From assembly GCA_040510075.1 (NCBI GenBank), contig JBEVJT010000058.1, forward strand, positions 1 to 6,278: a stretch of DNA of 6,278 bases, given 5' to 3'. A program made the position numbers and the translations under genes. This document shows, in pieces, positions 1-5,316 of the stretch (the stretch's first letter is position 1; each line of letters opens with the position of its first letter). The stretch is from VAZQ01 sp040510075 (GTDB taxonomy: Bacteria > Pseudomonadota > Alphaproteobacteria > Rhizobiales > Xanthobacteraceae). Below the pieces are notes generated by a model that saw only the letters and a list, made by a program, of their open reading frames with translations, did no database searches and was not told the origin of the DNA.

Positions 1-85
1 TCTCGAGCGCGGCCTTCAGGTCGGCCACCTGCTGTTCGGCCCGTGCTGCCCGCAGGTGCAGTTCCGCATCTGGGGTTGGTCCCAT
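1..85 (-). CDS. Possible N-terminus of an unidentified coiled-coil protein (partial, runs off left edge)
   Basis: Reading from an ATG at 85-83 the minus strand gives 28 codons that run off the left edge with no stop. The peptide is rich in Ala, Glu, Leu, Arg and Gln (for example RAARAEQQVADLKAALE), which looks like the start of an amphipathic or coiled-coil helix. I do not recognise the family. KfrA-like or other DNA-binding proteins with a long coiled coil have similar stretches, but nothing here proves that. No Shine-Dalgarno sequence precedes the ATG. The same frame stays open upstream to a TAA at 397-395, without another ATG, so this could also be the interior of a longer or decayed gene that starts at GTG or TTG. 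It points away from the terminase gene. The composition looks coding, but the evidence is thin. Confidence 0.3.
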   Translation of the reverse strand, partial: MGPTPDAELHLRAARAEQQVADLKAALE

Positions 86-462
86 TGGAGTGTTCGGCTT
101 TGATGGGGCACGGGACGATGCAGCTGCCGTTGCAAGCGTGTGAATGAGACGTTGCCTGTCTTTGCAAATGGATGATGCAGGCAACGGTGCGCTGGTCCGG
201 TTAATAGCTGGTTGACGGCTGGCGATGCCATATCCGCTATTGGCACAAAGCACATCCAACCGCAGCCGTATTTGTCCGCTATTGGAGTAATAGCGGACAT
301 TGACGAACCGGCCCCCCGGGGGGGCATCAAGAAAACATATGCGATCAATACTGCGGAGCGCCCGGTAGTCCAAGCCTGAATTAGTTTTGTTTTTTAGGAT
401 TATGAGCCTAATTAGTGTGGAATCTCGATCAGAGACGAAACCTCGAAGTGCGGTTGTAGTCG
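86..462. other. Gene-free stretch upstream of the terminase gene
   Basis: I find no convincing complete gene here. A 110-codon minus-strand frame (16-348) reads through the TCCGCTATTGG repeat and looks spurious. A short GC palindrome (six C followed by seven G) lies at 312-324. From about 380 to 420 the DNA is AT-rich and has a T-run, an inverted repeat TTAGG-N8-CCTAA (394-398 and 407-411) and a direct repeat AATTAG (379-384 and 410-415). That stretch could carry a promoter for the terminase gene, but no well-spaced -35/-10 pair stands out. There is no small terminase subunit gene next to terL, where many phages have one, which fits a deleted or rearranged prophage. Confidence 0.5.
225..303. 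repeat. Interspersed-type repeat with TCCGCTATTGG units and a perfect inverted repeat
   Basis: The unit TCCGCTATTGG occurs at 233-243 and again at 275-285, and part of it occurs inverted at 289-298. TGTCCGCTATT (273-283) and AATAGCGGACA (289-299) form a perfect 11-bp inverted repeat around a 5-nt spacer, so a stable hairpin is possible in RNA or single-stranded DNA. On the minus strand the repeat reads as MSAITPIADKYGCGW followed by CFVPIADM. From memory, this resembles the many spurious 'MSALPPKAD / VRFVPKADI' hypothetical proteins annotated in Bradyrhizobium and related Rhizobiales, which reflect an interspersed non-coding repeat. The boundaries given are approximate. Confidence 0.6.
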
Positions 463-1596
463 ATGGGCCTCAGGGGAGCTGGTTCAAAGAAGTCGCGGAT
501 CAAAGCGCCGCCACCACCACGTCCAGCTTGGAAACGTGAACGATCACGTGTCGCGCGCCTTATTGGCTTCCTGGAATCGCTTCCGATCACCAAGGGAATA
601 CTTGCCGGCACCAAAATGAAGCTCCTGCCACGCCAGCGCGAATTTGTGCAGGCGGTCTACGGGCGTGTGGCGGCGGATGGCCGGCGTAAGGTCCGCATCG
701 CTATCAATAGTGTGCCGAGGGGGAACGGAAAAACCGGGTTGCTGGCGGGCCTGGCGCTTGCGCACTTGCTAGGTCCGGAATGCGAACTGCGCGGCGAGGT
801 GTATTCGGCCGCGTACAACAAGCTGCAGGCCGCGCTAATTTTTGCCGAGATGCGGGCAATCATCGAAGCGGTCCCCGAATTTGAAGCCCGCTGCAACATC
901 CAGCGCTATGGCAAAGTGATCGAGGTGCTGCGCGGTGACGGTGCCGGCAGCATCTATGAATCGTTGTCTGCGGATGACAAGCGCGCGCATGGCCTTTCGC
1001 CCTCATTCTGGGTATTTGATGAATTCGCTCAGGCACCCAATTCCGATTTGCTCGATAATCTGCGAACGGCGATGGGCAAAAGGTCCGAGAGCCTTGGCGT
1101 GATCATCAGCACGCAGGCCGCCAACGATCTGCACCCGTTATCGCAAATGATCGACGATGCGTTGCTGGGCGAGGATTCCAGTGTCTACCTACAGCTGGCC
1201 TGCGCTCCGGACGGCGCGGATATTTTCGACGAGCGCACCTGGTTTGCGTGCAACGAGGCGCTGGGGAAATTCCTCGATCTGAATGAATTCCGTGCACAAG
1301 CAGAACAGGCGAAACGCCTGCCGTCTTTCCGCGCCAAGTTTCAAAATCTGCGGCTCAATATGCGGGTCGACGCCCGCGTCCAATTCGTTACCGATGCCGA
1401 CTGGATGACCTGTGACGATCGGCTCGACATGGCCGAGCTCGCTGGCAAGCCGTGCTATGCCGGTTTGGATTTGTCCTCGACCACCGACATGTCGGCGTTG
1501 GTTCTGTACTGGCCGCACAATGGCGCCGTGCTGCCGTACTTCTGGCTACCGGAGGAAGGGCTGCTCGATCGCGATCGGAAAGAAGGCGGCCACTAA
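463..1596 (+). CDS. terL: Phage terminase large subunit, N-terminal ATPase part, ended by a premature stop
   Basis: This is the motor ATPase that pumps phage DNA into proheads, from the Terminase_1 (HK97-like) family. The start MGLRGAGSK matches the conserved opening of such proteins, and a TAG at 457-459 in the same frame leaves no earlier start. The ribosome binding site is poor. The ATPase domain shows a Walker A motif VPRGNGKT (residues 84-91), a Walker B motif FWVFDEF (182-188, with D186 and E187) and a coupling motif ISTQAA (215-220). The first strand of the RNase H-like nuclease follows as YAGLDLSSTTD (332-342), where D336 is the likely first metal ligand. Translation stops at TAA 1594-1596 after 377 residues, although the rest of the nuclease continues in the same frame. 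Family members usually exceed 500 residues. The truncated product could keep ATPase folding but not nuclease function, so the gene is probably inactive. The family call is firm. Confidence 0.88.
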   Translation: MGLRGAGSKKSRIKAPPPPRPAWKRERSRVARLIGFLESLPITKGILAGTKMKLLPRQREFVQAVYGRVAADGRRKVRIAINSVPRGNGKTGLLAGLALAHLLGPECELRGEVYSAAYNKLQAALIFAEMRAIIEAVPEFEARCNIQRYGKVIEVLRGDGAGSIYESLSADDKRAHGLSPSFWVFDEFAQAPNSDLLDNLRTAMGKRSESLGVIISTQAANDLHPLSQMIDDALLGEDSSVYLQLACAPDGADIFDERTWFACNEALGKFLDLNEFRAQAEQAKRLPSFRAKFQNLRLNMRVDARVQFVTDADWMTCDDRLDMAELAGKPCYAGLDLSSTTDMSALVLYWPHNGAVLPYFWLPEEGLLDRDRKEGGH

Positions 1597-2031
1597 GAGG
1601 GTTTGCTCGAAACGACGCCGGGCCGGGCCATCAATTTCAGGGCGATCATCAAGCGCTTGGCCGAGATCAAAACGGAATACGACCTGGTGTGTGTCGCCTA
1701 CGATCGAGCGTTTATCAAGACCTTCAACGCGAAATGCGAAGAGGACGGTGTGACGCTGCCGCTGCAGGAATTCGGCCAGGGATTCGTTTCAATGAGCCCA
1801 GCGGTGCAGGCACTCGAGGCCGCAATCCTGGACAAGAAGATTCACCACGGCGGCAATCCCATTCTGCGCTGGCAAATTTCGAACGTCGCGATCGAGATGG
1901 ATTCGAGTGCTAATCGAAAGCCCAGTAAGAAACGCGCGATCGGCCATATCGACGGGGTGGTCAGTTTAATGATGGCGCTCGGCGCCAAGAGCCTGGAGCC
2001 GGAATTCGACGTCAGAGCCTTGATCGGGTGA
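1597..2031 (+). pseudogene. terL: Phage terminase large subunit, C-terminal nuclease part, in frame after the stop
   Basis: This continues the terminase in the same frame directly after the TAA. It opens with EGLLETTPGRAINF, a conserved linker in the family, and has 144 codons to the TGA at 2029-2031. It carries the remaining nuclease elements: VAYDR (second acidic residue of the RNase H fold), KKIHHGGNPILRWQISNVAI, and the closing HIDGVVSLMMALG with the third likely acidic ligand. It has no credible start of its own. A TTG at 1603 has a GAGG only 2 nt before it, which is too close. In homologues the linker before 'GLLETTPG' usually has a Y-x-x-W segment. Here the sequence passes from GGH straight to stop-EG, so a small in-frame deletion of roughly five codons that created the TAA would explain both the stop and the missing residues. 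A point mutation or sequencing error is the alternative. The downstream HNH gene would still be transcribed. Confidence 0.82.
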
Positions 2032-2040
2032 GGTGAGCAC

Positions 2041-2364
2041 GTGTCAAAGTGGCCGTACTGCACAGCGCGATGGCAGAAGATACGCGCGGCCAAGCTGCGC
2101 GAGAACCCCCTGTGCGAGCTCTGCCTCGGGCTCGCACGCGTCGAGCCCGCCACCGTTGTCGACCACCTCGTGGCCATTTCGAAGGGCGGCGATCCGTTCC
2201 CGCCGCTCTATGCGCTAATGGCCCTCTGCGTGCGATGTCACAACACCAAAACGCGCGTGGTCGAGCAGCTCGGCCGGGAATTCCTCGTGCGCGGCTGCGA
2301 CGTGCACGGTATGCCGGTGGATCCAAATCACCCGTGGAACAAGGAGCGCAGTGGCAAGACATGA
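2041..2364 (+). CDS. HNH endonuclease of a phage packaging module
   Basis: This is a 107-residue HNH nuclease of the small phage type found beside terminase genes. In HK97-like phages the equivalent protein cooperates with terminase in cutting DNA at packaging. The GTG start is supported by GAGGTGAG at 2030-2037 (GAGG 7 nt upstream) and by the typical opening MSKWPYCTARWQKIR. A zinc site is formed by C25-x2-C28 and C63-x2-C66. The catalytic ββα-metal motif has V-D41-H42 and C66-H67-N-T-K70-T. The position that usually holds the central Asn (xNLxxLC) is Ala58 (YALMALC). Some relatives vary here too, so activity is uncertain. The end CDVHGMPVDPNHPW is also typical of the subfamily. The gene starts 9 bp after the terminase stop and is surely co-transcribed with it. 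Confidence 0.88.
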   Translation: MSKWPYCTARWQKIRAAKLRENPLCELCLGLARVEPATVVDHLVAISKGGDPFPPLYALMALCVRCHNTKTRVVEQLGREFLVRGCDVHGMPVDPNHPWNKERSGKT

Positions 2365-2467
2365 TGCGAATCTGCCGCCCATAATTTCCGCGCGACACGG
2401 GCGAAAGGCAAGACCGCGGGCGGAGAGGGTTGGATTCGAACCCAAGAATTTTAAACCCACCAATTAA
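2351..2467 (+). CDS. Possible 38-codon stub of the next phage gene
   Basis: A GTG at 2351 is preceded by AAGGAG at 2341-2346, 4 nt away, and opens a 38-codon frame that ends at TAA 2465-2467. It overlaps the last 14 bases of the HNH gene, as is common in phage operons, and it converges on the end of the integrase gene. The first residues (MARHDANLPPIISARHGRK) are basic and I do not recognise them. The second half reads through a tRNA-Ser-like sequence on the opposite strand, so it is unlikely to be native protein sequence. One reading is that a downstream phage gene was cut off here when the integrase segment was joined on. It may also be chance. Confidence 0.25.
   Translation: MARHDANLPPIISARHGRKARPRAERVGFEPKNFKPTN
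2418..2446 (-). other. tRNA-Ser-like 3' end (T arm and acceptor), degenerate
   Basis: On the minus strand this reads TTGGGTTCGAATCCAACC followed by CTCTCCGCCC. It fits the 3' end of a tRNA-Ser gene: a TTCGAAT T loop (plus 2434-2440), an acceptor strand CCTCTCC, discriminator G73, and CCC where CCA is expected. The T stem pairs TTGG with CCAA only if one extra G is bulged, so it is not a working tRNA. Neither an anticodon arm nor a 5' half of a serine tRNA is recognisable upstream. It lies about 18 bp beyond the integrase stop. It could be an attachment-site relic left by recombination into a tRNA-Ser gene. Confidence 0.45.
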
Positions 2468-3630
2468 TTTAGGAAGGCCCGCTCGGCGGCTGCCAGTTCC
2501 GCACCATCGTCGCCGCGCGGAAACAGGTGGCCGTAGGTGTCGGCCGTCATCTGGCTCGAGGCATGACCGAGCCGGGCCTGCACCAACTTGAGCGGCAGCT
2601 CGAGGCCGCCGTCGACGCGGCGGTTAATGCACCAACTCGCGTAGAAATGGCGCAGGTTATGCAGGCCGGTATATTTCGCCTTGCCGCGGGCACTAACTAC
2701 GCCGGCGGCGACCAGCGTGGGGGCTAGGCCGCGCTGCAGGATGTTGCTGAGATTTTCGGGGCGCCCATTACCGTTGGAGAAGGCGAGATCGAGCTCTCCT
2801 TTGGGACAGGCGATACGGTGCTCGCGCAGCACGTTCACCAGCAGCGGCGGCAGGGGCACGGTGCGCTCACCCGCCTCGGACTTGAGGGGACCAATCACGT
2901 TGAAGCGGTCCGCACGCTGCCGCACATGGATCTCGCCGCGCTTCAAGTCGATATCCGCCCAGCGCAATCCACGCAGTTCGGACGCACGCAGGCCGGTGAA
3001 GATTGCGGTCAGGAACAGTGGCCGCCATCGTCCGTCCAGCTGCGCGATGATGGCACGCACTTCGTCGGGCGTTGGGATGTGGACACCGACCTTGAGCTTG
3101 CCCTTCTGGCGCTTGGCGGCTCGAGCTTCCTTACCGCGCCGGCGGCGTATACGCAGGTTGCGCACGACATTCTGTCCGACCAGGCCGCGCTCCTGCGCGT
3201 CGGCCAGGATGGCACCGAGCGAGCCCCGTATTTTGCGCACCATTGCCGGGGAGCGATCCTTGCGCAGCGTGTCCTCGAAAGCGCGCGCCATAGGGACCGA
3301 CAATTGCGAGAGCTTCACTGCGCCCAGTAGCGGAACGATGTGCAGCTCGACATGCTGCCGGTAGGCGTCGCGGGTGGTTCGTTCGAGGCCGATCGCGTCG
3401 CAACCCTCAAGCCAGAGTCGAGCTGCTTCCGCTACCACGATGCTCTGGCTGTCAGGCACGTGGATGCCGGCCCGGACGTCGAGAGCAACGGCTGCCTCGA
3501 ACACCTCCGCATCCCTCTTGCGCTCGAAGGTCTTGAGGCGACGAACTCCTGCTCGATCGGTGTAACCGACAACCCAGGCTTCGCTCCGGCTGCCGTCGCG
3601 GTTCTGCCAACTTCGTCTGCGGACCGACAT
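2464..3630 (-). CDS. int: Site-specific tyrosine recombinase (phage integrase)
   Basis: This 388-residue integrase inserts and excises prophage DNA by strand exchange through a covalent tyrosine intermediate. An N-terminal arm-binding part (about residues 1-60) is followed by a SAM-like core-binding domain (about 62-160). A basic linker RIRRRRGKEARAAKRQKGK comes next, then the catalytic domain (about 185-388). The catalytic residues are all visible: R215 (TGLRASELRGLRW), K250 (GPLKSEAGERTVPL), H324 and R327 (LHNLRHFYAS), H356 (ARLGHAS) and nucleophile Y366 (ADTYGHLF). I chose the ATG at 3630-3628 because GGAG (plus 3638-3641) lies 7 nt upstream and a promoter lies just beyond. The frame extends to an ATG at 3729, but that would place the start upstream of the promoter and inside likely att DNA. 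The gene is transcribed leftward, away from the tRNA half-gene at 3739-3788. Length and motifs suggest it is intact. Confidence 0.93.
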   Translation of the reverse strand: MSVRRRSWQNRDGSRSEAWVVGYTDRAGVRRLKTFERKRDAEVFEAAVALDVRAGIHVPDSQSIVVAEAARLWLEGCDAIGLERTTRDAYRQHVELHIVPLLGAVKLSQLSVPMARAFEDTLRKDRSPAMVRKIRGSLGAILADAQERGLVGQNVVRNLRIRRRRGKEARAAKRQKGKLKVGVHIPTPDEVRAIIAQLDGRWRPLFLTAIFTGLRASELRGLRWADIDLKRGEIHVRQRADRFNVIGPLKSEAGERTVPLPPLLVNVLREHRIACPKGELDLAFSNGNGRPENLSNILQRGLAPTLVAAGVVSARGKAKYTGLHNLRHFYASWCINRRVDGGLELPLKLVQARLGHASSQMTADTYGHLFPRGDDGAELAAAERAFLN

Positions 3631-3674
3631 CTGAATACTCCGGGGGTCAGCTCTAAGTAGTTTGAACAAATGCG

Positions 3675-3703
3675 AATATAGGCGTGCGACAACGGTGCGA
3701 CAA
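3675..3703 (-). promoter_or_regulatory. Putative integrase promoter
   Basis: On the minus strand a -35 box TTGTCG (plus 3698-3703) and a -10 box TATATT (plus 3675-3680) are separated by exactly 17 nt. They match the sigma-70 consensus at four and five of six positions. Transcription would begin near 3668 and give a leader of about 38 nt before the ATG at 3630. This supports the short form of the integrase. The -35 box lies inside one copy of a tandem repeat. Confidence 0.5.
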
Positions 3704-3704
3704 C
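3684..3704. repeat. Tandem repeat GTGCGACAAC, two copies, over the integrase promoter
   Basis: GTGCGACAAC occurs at 3684-3693 and 3695-3704, one base apart, giving an 11-bp period that puts both copies on about the same face of the helix. They lie between the integrase start and the tRNA att fragment and cover the -35 box and the spacer. By position they could be arm-type integrase binding sites or an operator for autoregulation. Neither role is shown by sequence alone. Confidence 0.6.
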
Positions 3705-3738
3705 CTACACTTTTCTTTAAGTAAATCAACGCTAGAAG

Positions 3739-3788
3739 GCGGAATCATAATCCGGAGGTCGGGGTTTCGAGTCCCTCCCCCGCTACCA
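3739..3788 (+). other. 3' half of a tRNA(CAU) gene, likely tRNA-Met: prophage attachment site
   Basis: The sequence fits the cloverleaf from position 27 to the CCA end. The anticodon stem is GCGGA/TCCGG (3739-3743 and 3751-3755) around the loop ATCATAA, with CAT at 3746-3748. A 5-nt variable loop AGGTC follows, then a T arm with loop TTCGAGT (3766-3772), acceptor strand CCCCGCT, A73 and CCA (3786-3788). The 5' half (acceptor, D arm) is absent, and the upstream sequence is unrelated. The 27-43 pair is G-G and the 53-61 pair is T-C, as expected for an unselected remnant. Phage integration at a tRNA 3' end leaves such a half-gene at one prophage end and a complete gene at the other. The integrase lies about 110 bp away, so this is very probably the right att site. 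tRNA-Met is most likely, but a CAU anticodon could also be tRNA-Ile2. Confidence 0.78.
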
Positions 3789-3874
3789 AATCCGATCTCC
3801 GGCCAAATAACAAAAGACAATCGTTTCAAAAAACGCGGACTCCGACGCGATTCCGTCAGCCTTCTTGCACGAAG

Positions 3875-3901
3875 ATCATAGGATTGCCGTGTTTCGAGTC
3901 C
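3875..3901 (+). repeat. Degenerate partial copy of the tRNA att fragment
   Basis: ATCATA (3875-3880) and GTTTCGAGTCC (3891-3901) repeat, in the same order and orientation, ATCATA (3744-3749) and GTTTCGAGTCC (3764-3774) of the tRNA half-gene, with 4 nt less between them. The 11-nt match includes the unusual T at tRNA position 53. The rest is not similar, and there is no acceptor strand or CCA end. It may be an eroded att duplication or chance. Confidence 0.3.
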
Positions 3902-4002
3902 GCGATGTCGGGCATCACAACCCCGTGGGCAGGTGATGAGAAGACAATTCAAGGTTGCGAGCACGTCCCCACGATGGAACAATTGCGCCCATTATTCGTC
4001 TC

Positions 4003-4012
4003 TGTACGTACA
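4003..4012. promoter_or_regulatory. Palindrome TGTACGTACA upstream of egtB
   Basis: This is a perfect 10-bp palindrome that ends 40 bp before the egtB start, in the region where a promoter or 5' leader is expected. It could bind a dimeric regulator. No known operator is recognised, so a regulatory role is only suggested by symmetry and position. Confidence 0.25.
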
Positions 4013-4052
4013 TCGACTGCAGAAGCCCTTTGCATAGTCACGGAGGATTTCC

Positions 4053-5306
4053 ATGGCGCGAACCGGAATGTCGCCGGCTCTCCATAAAGGGCCGGTGAAC
4101 AGTCCCAAGCGTTCCTTGGATGAAACCCGCGCAATCTGGCTTGGGGCTTTCCGTCGTGTGCGGGCGGAAACGGAAAAGCGTGCATCGCATCTGTCGGCCG
4201 AAGACCAGATCGTCCAATCGATGGCCGATGCAAGCCCGGCCAAATGGCACCGCGCACATGTAACGTGGTTCTTCGAGCAATTTCTTCTGGTGCCGCATGA
4301 CGCCTCGTACAGGATCTTCGACGAACGATTTCCGTTTCTTTTTAATTCCTACTATGTCGCGGCCGGTCCGCGGCATGCGCGGCCGCAGCGGGGCCTGATC
4401 ACGCGTCCAAACGGTGCGGAAGTCATTGCCTACCGCGCGCATGTCGACGCTGCGGTCGAACGGCTGATCGCGCGGGTCCCGGCCGAAGAAGCTGATCGCG
4501 TCTTCGCGATTGTCGAGATCGGACTGCACCATGAGCAGCAGCACCAGGAGTTGCTGCTCACAGATATTCTCCACGCATTTGCGCAGAATCCTACCGATCC
4601 GGTCTACGACGCCAAATGGCAGCCTCCGCACGCGACGCTGGGCCCGCGTGGTTACGTTGATGTGGCCGCGGGCGTGCATGCCATCGGCCACGATGGAGAG
4701 GGCTTCTGTTTCGACAACGAAACGCCGTTTCACGACGAGCTCATTCCGCGCGTGCGGATCGCCCGGCATCTCGTTACTAACGCCGAGTGGCTCGAATTCA
4801 TCTCCGCTGGCGGTTACACGACGCCGTCGCTTTGGCTTTCCGACGGCTGGACAACGGTGCAGAACGAAAACTGGCAGGCACCCGGCTATTGGCGGCAGAA
4901 GGACGGCGCCTGGCATGTCATGACGCTGGGTGGCGTCAGGCCCGTCGACCCGGCCGCTCCGGTGCAACACGTCAGCTATTACGAGGCCGACGCTTTCGCG
5001 CGCTTCGCCGGAAAGCATCTGCCGAGCGAGACGGAATGGGAGATCGCGGCGCGCCATGACATCATCGTCGATGCTTTCGGCATCGCTTGGCAATGGACGC
5101 GCAGTGCCTATCTGCCCTATCCGGGCTATTGCGCTGCCGAAGGTGCGCTCGGCGAATACAACGGCAAGTTCATGGTCAGCCAGATGGTGCTTCGTGGCTC
5201 CTCGCTGGCGACGCCCGAAGGCCATGAGCGCGTGAGTTACCGAAACTTCTTCTATCCGCCGGCGCGCTGGCAGTTCAGCGGGTTGCGACTGGCCGAGTTC
5301 ATCTGA
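4053..5306 (+). CDS. egtB: Ergothioneine biosynthesis sulfoxide synthase EgtB (hercynine oxygenase)
   Basis: EgtB is a cytoplasmic non-haem iron enzyme that uses O2 to form the C-S bond between hercynine and a thiol donor, the key step to ergothioneine. The 417-residue protein has an N-terminal DinB-like four-helix domain (about 25-175) and a C-terminal formylglycine-generating-enzyme-type domain (about 195-417). The likely iron ligands are H69 (KWHRAHVTWFFEQF) and H160/H164 (HHEQQHQELL). The C-terminal fold shows VQHVSYYEADAFARFAGKHLPSETEWE, WQWTRSAYLPYPGY and YRNFFYPPARWQFSGLRLA. N98-S99-Y100-Y101 matches the tyrosine pair I recall in the Chloracidobacterium enzyme, which uses free cysteine rather than gamma-glutamylcysteine. 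The ATG at 4053 has GGAGG at 4042-4046, 6 nt upstream. It is the first gene of an operon with egtD. The length is normal and no lesion is visible. Confidence 0.95.
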   Translation: MARTGMSPALHKGPVNSPKRSLDETRAIWLGAFRRVRAETEKRASHLSAEDQIVQSMADASPAKWHRAHVTWFFEQFLLVPHDASYRIFDERFPFLFNSYYVAAGPRHARPQRGLITRPNGAEVIAYRAHVDAAVERLIARVPAEEADRVFAIVEIGLHHEQQHQELLLTDILHAFAQNPTDPVYDAKWQPPHATLGPRGYVDVAAGVHAIGHDGEGFCFDNETPFHDELIPRVRIARHLVTNAEWLEFISAGGYTTPSLWLSDGWTTVQNENWQAPGYWRQKDGAWHVMTLGGVRPVDPAAPVQHVSYYEADAFARFAGKHLPSETEWEIAARHDIIVDAFGIAWQWTRSAYLPYPGYCAAEGALGEYNGKFMVSQMVLRGSSLATPEGHERVSYRNFFYPPARWQFSGLRLAEFI

Positions 5307-5316
5307 AAGGCGTGAG

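Larger units (their letters stand above)
3789..4052. other. Non-coding stretch between the att site and egtB
   Basis: No convincing gene lies here. A 67-codon frame at 3884-4087 has no recognisable family and overlaps the egtB start. Two items stand out. GTTTCGAGTCC at 3891-3901 repeats part of the tRNA fragment T arm (3764-3774). TGTACGTACA at 4003-4012 is a perfect palindrome about 40 bp before egtB. The egtB promoter must lie here if the operon has its own, but I see no strong sigma-70 match. Confidence 0.5.

Noticed and set aside
16..348. 110-codon minus-strand frame containing MSAITPIADK and CFVPIADM
   Set aside because: The peptide comes from the TCCGCTATTGG repeat and resembles widespread spurious annotations. 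The rest has no protein-like pattern.
383..411. Hairpin TTAGG-N8-CCTAA next to a T-run as a terminator
   Set aside because: The stem is only 5 bp and AT-rich, and the T-run precedes it on the plus strand, so it fits a terminator on neither strand.
2681..3364. 227-codon plus-strand frame inside the integrase gene
   Set aside because: It is antisense to the integrase catalytic and core-binding domains, is Arg- and Ser-rich, and has no recognisable motif.
3631..3729. 33-residue N-terminal extension of the integrase from an ATG at 3729
   Set aside because: It has no fitting ribosome site and lies upstream of the predicted promoter. The ATG at 3630 has GGAG at 7 nt and gives a typical integrase start.
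3653..3982. 109-codon minus-strand frame containing GGGTRNPDLRIM
   Set aside because: This is the familiar false protein obtained by translating the antisense of a tRNA(CAU) gene. It supports the tRNA remnant, not a gene.
4038..5225. 395-codon minus-strand open frame opposite egtB
   Set aside because: It is antisense to a gene with clear family motifs. Long shadow frames are common in GC-rich DNA. Its translation matches no family I recognise.
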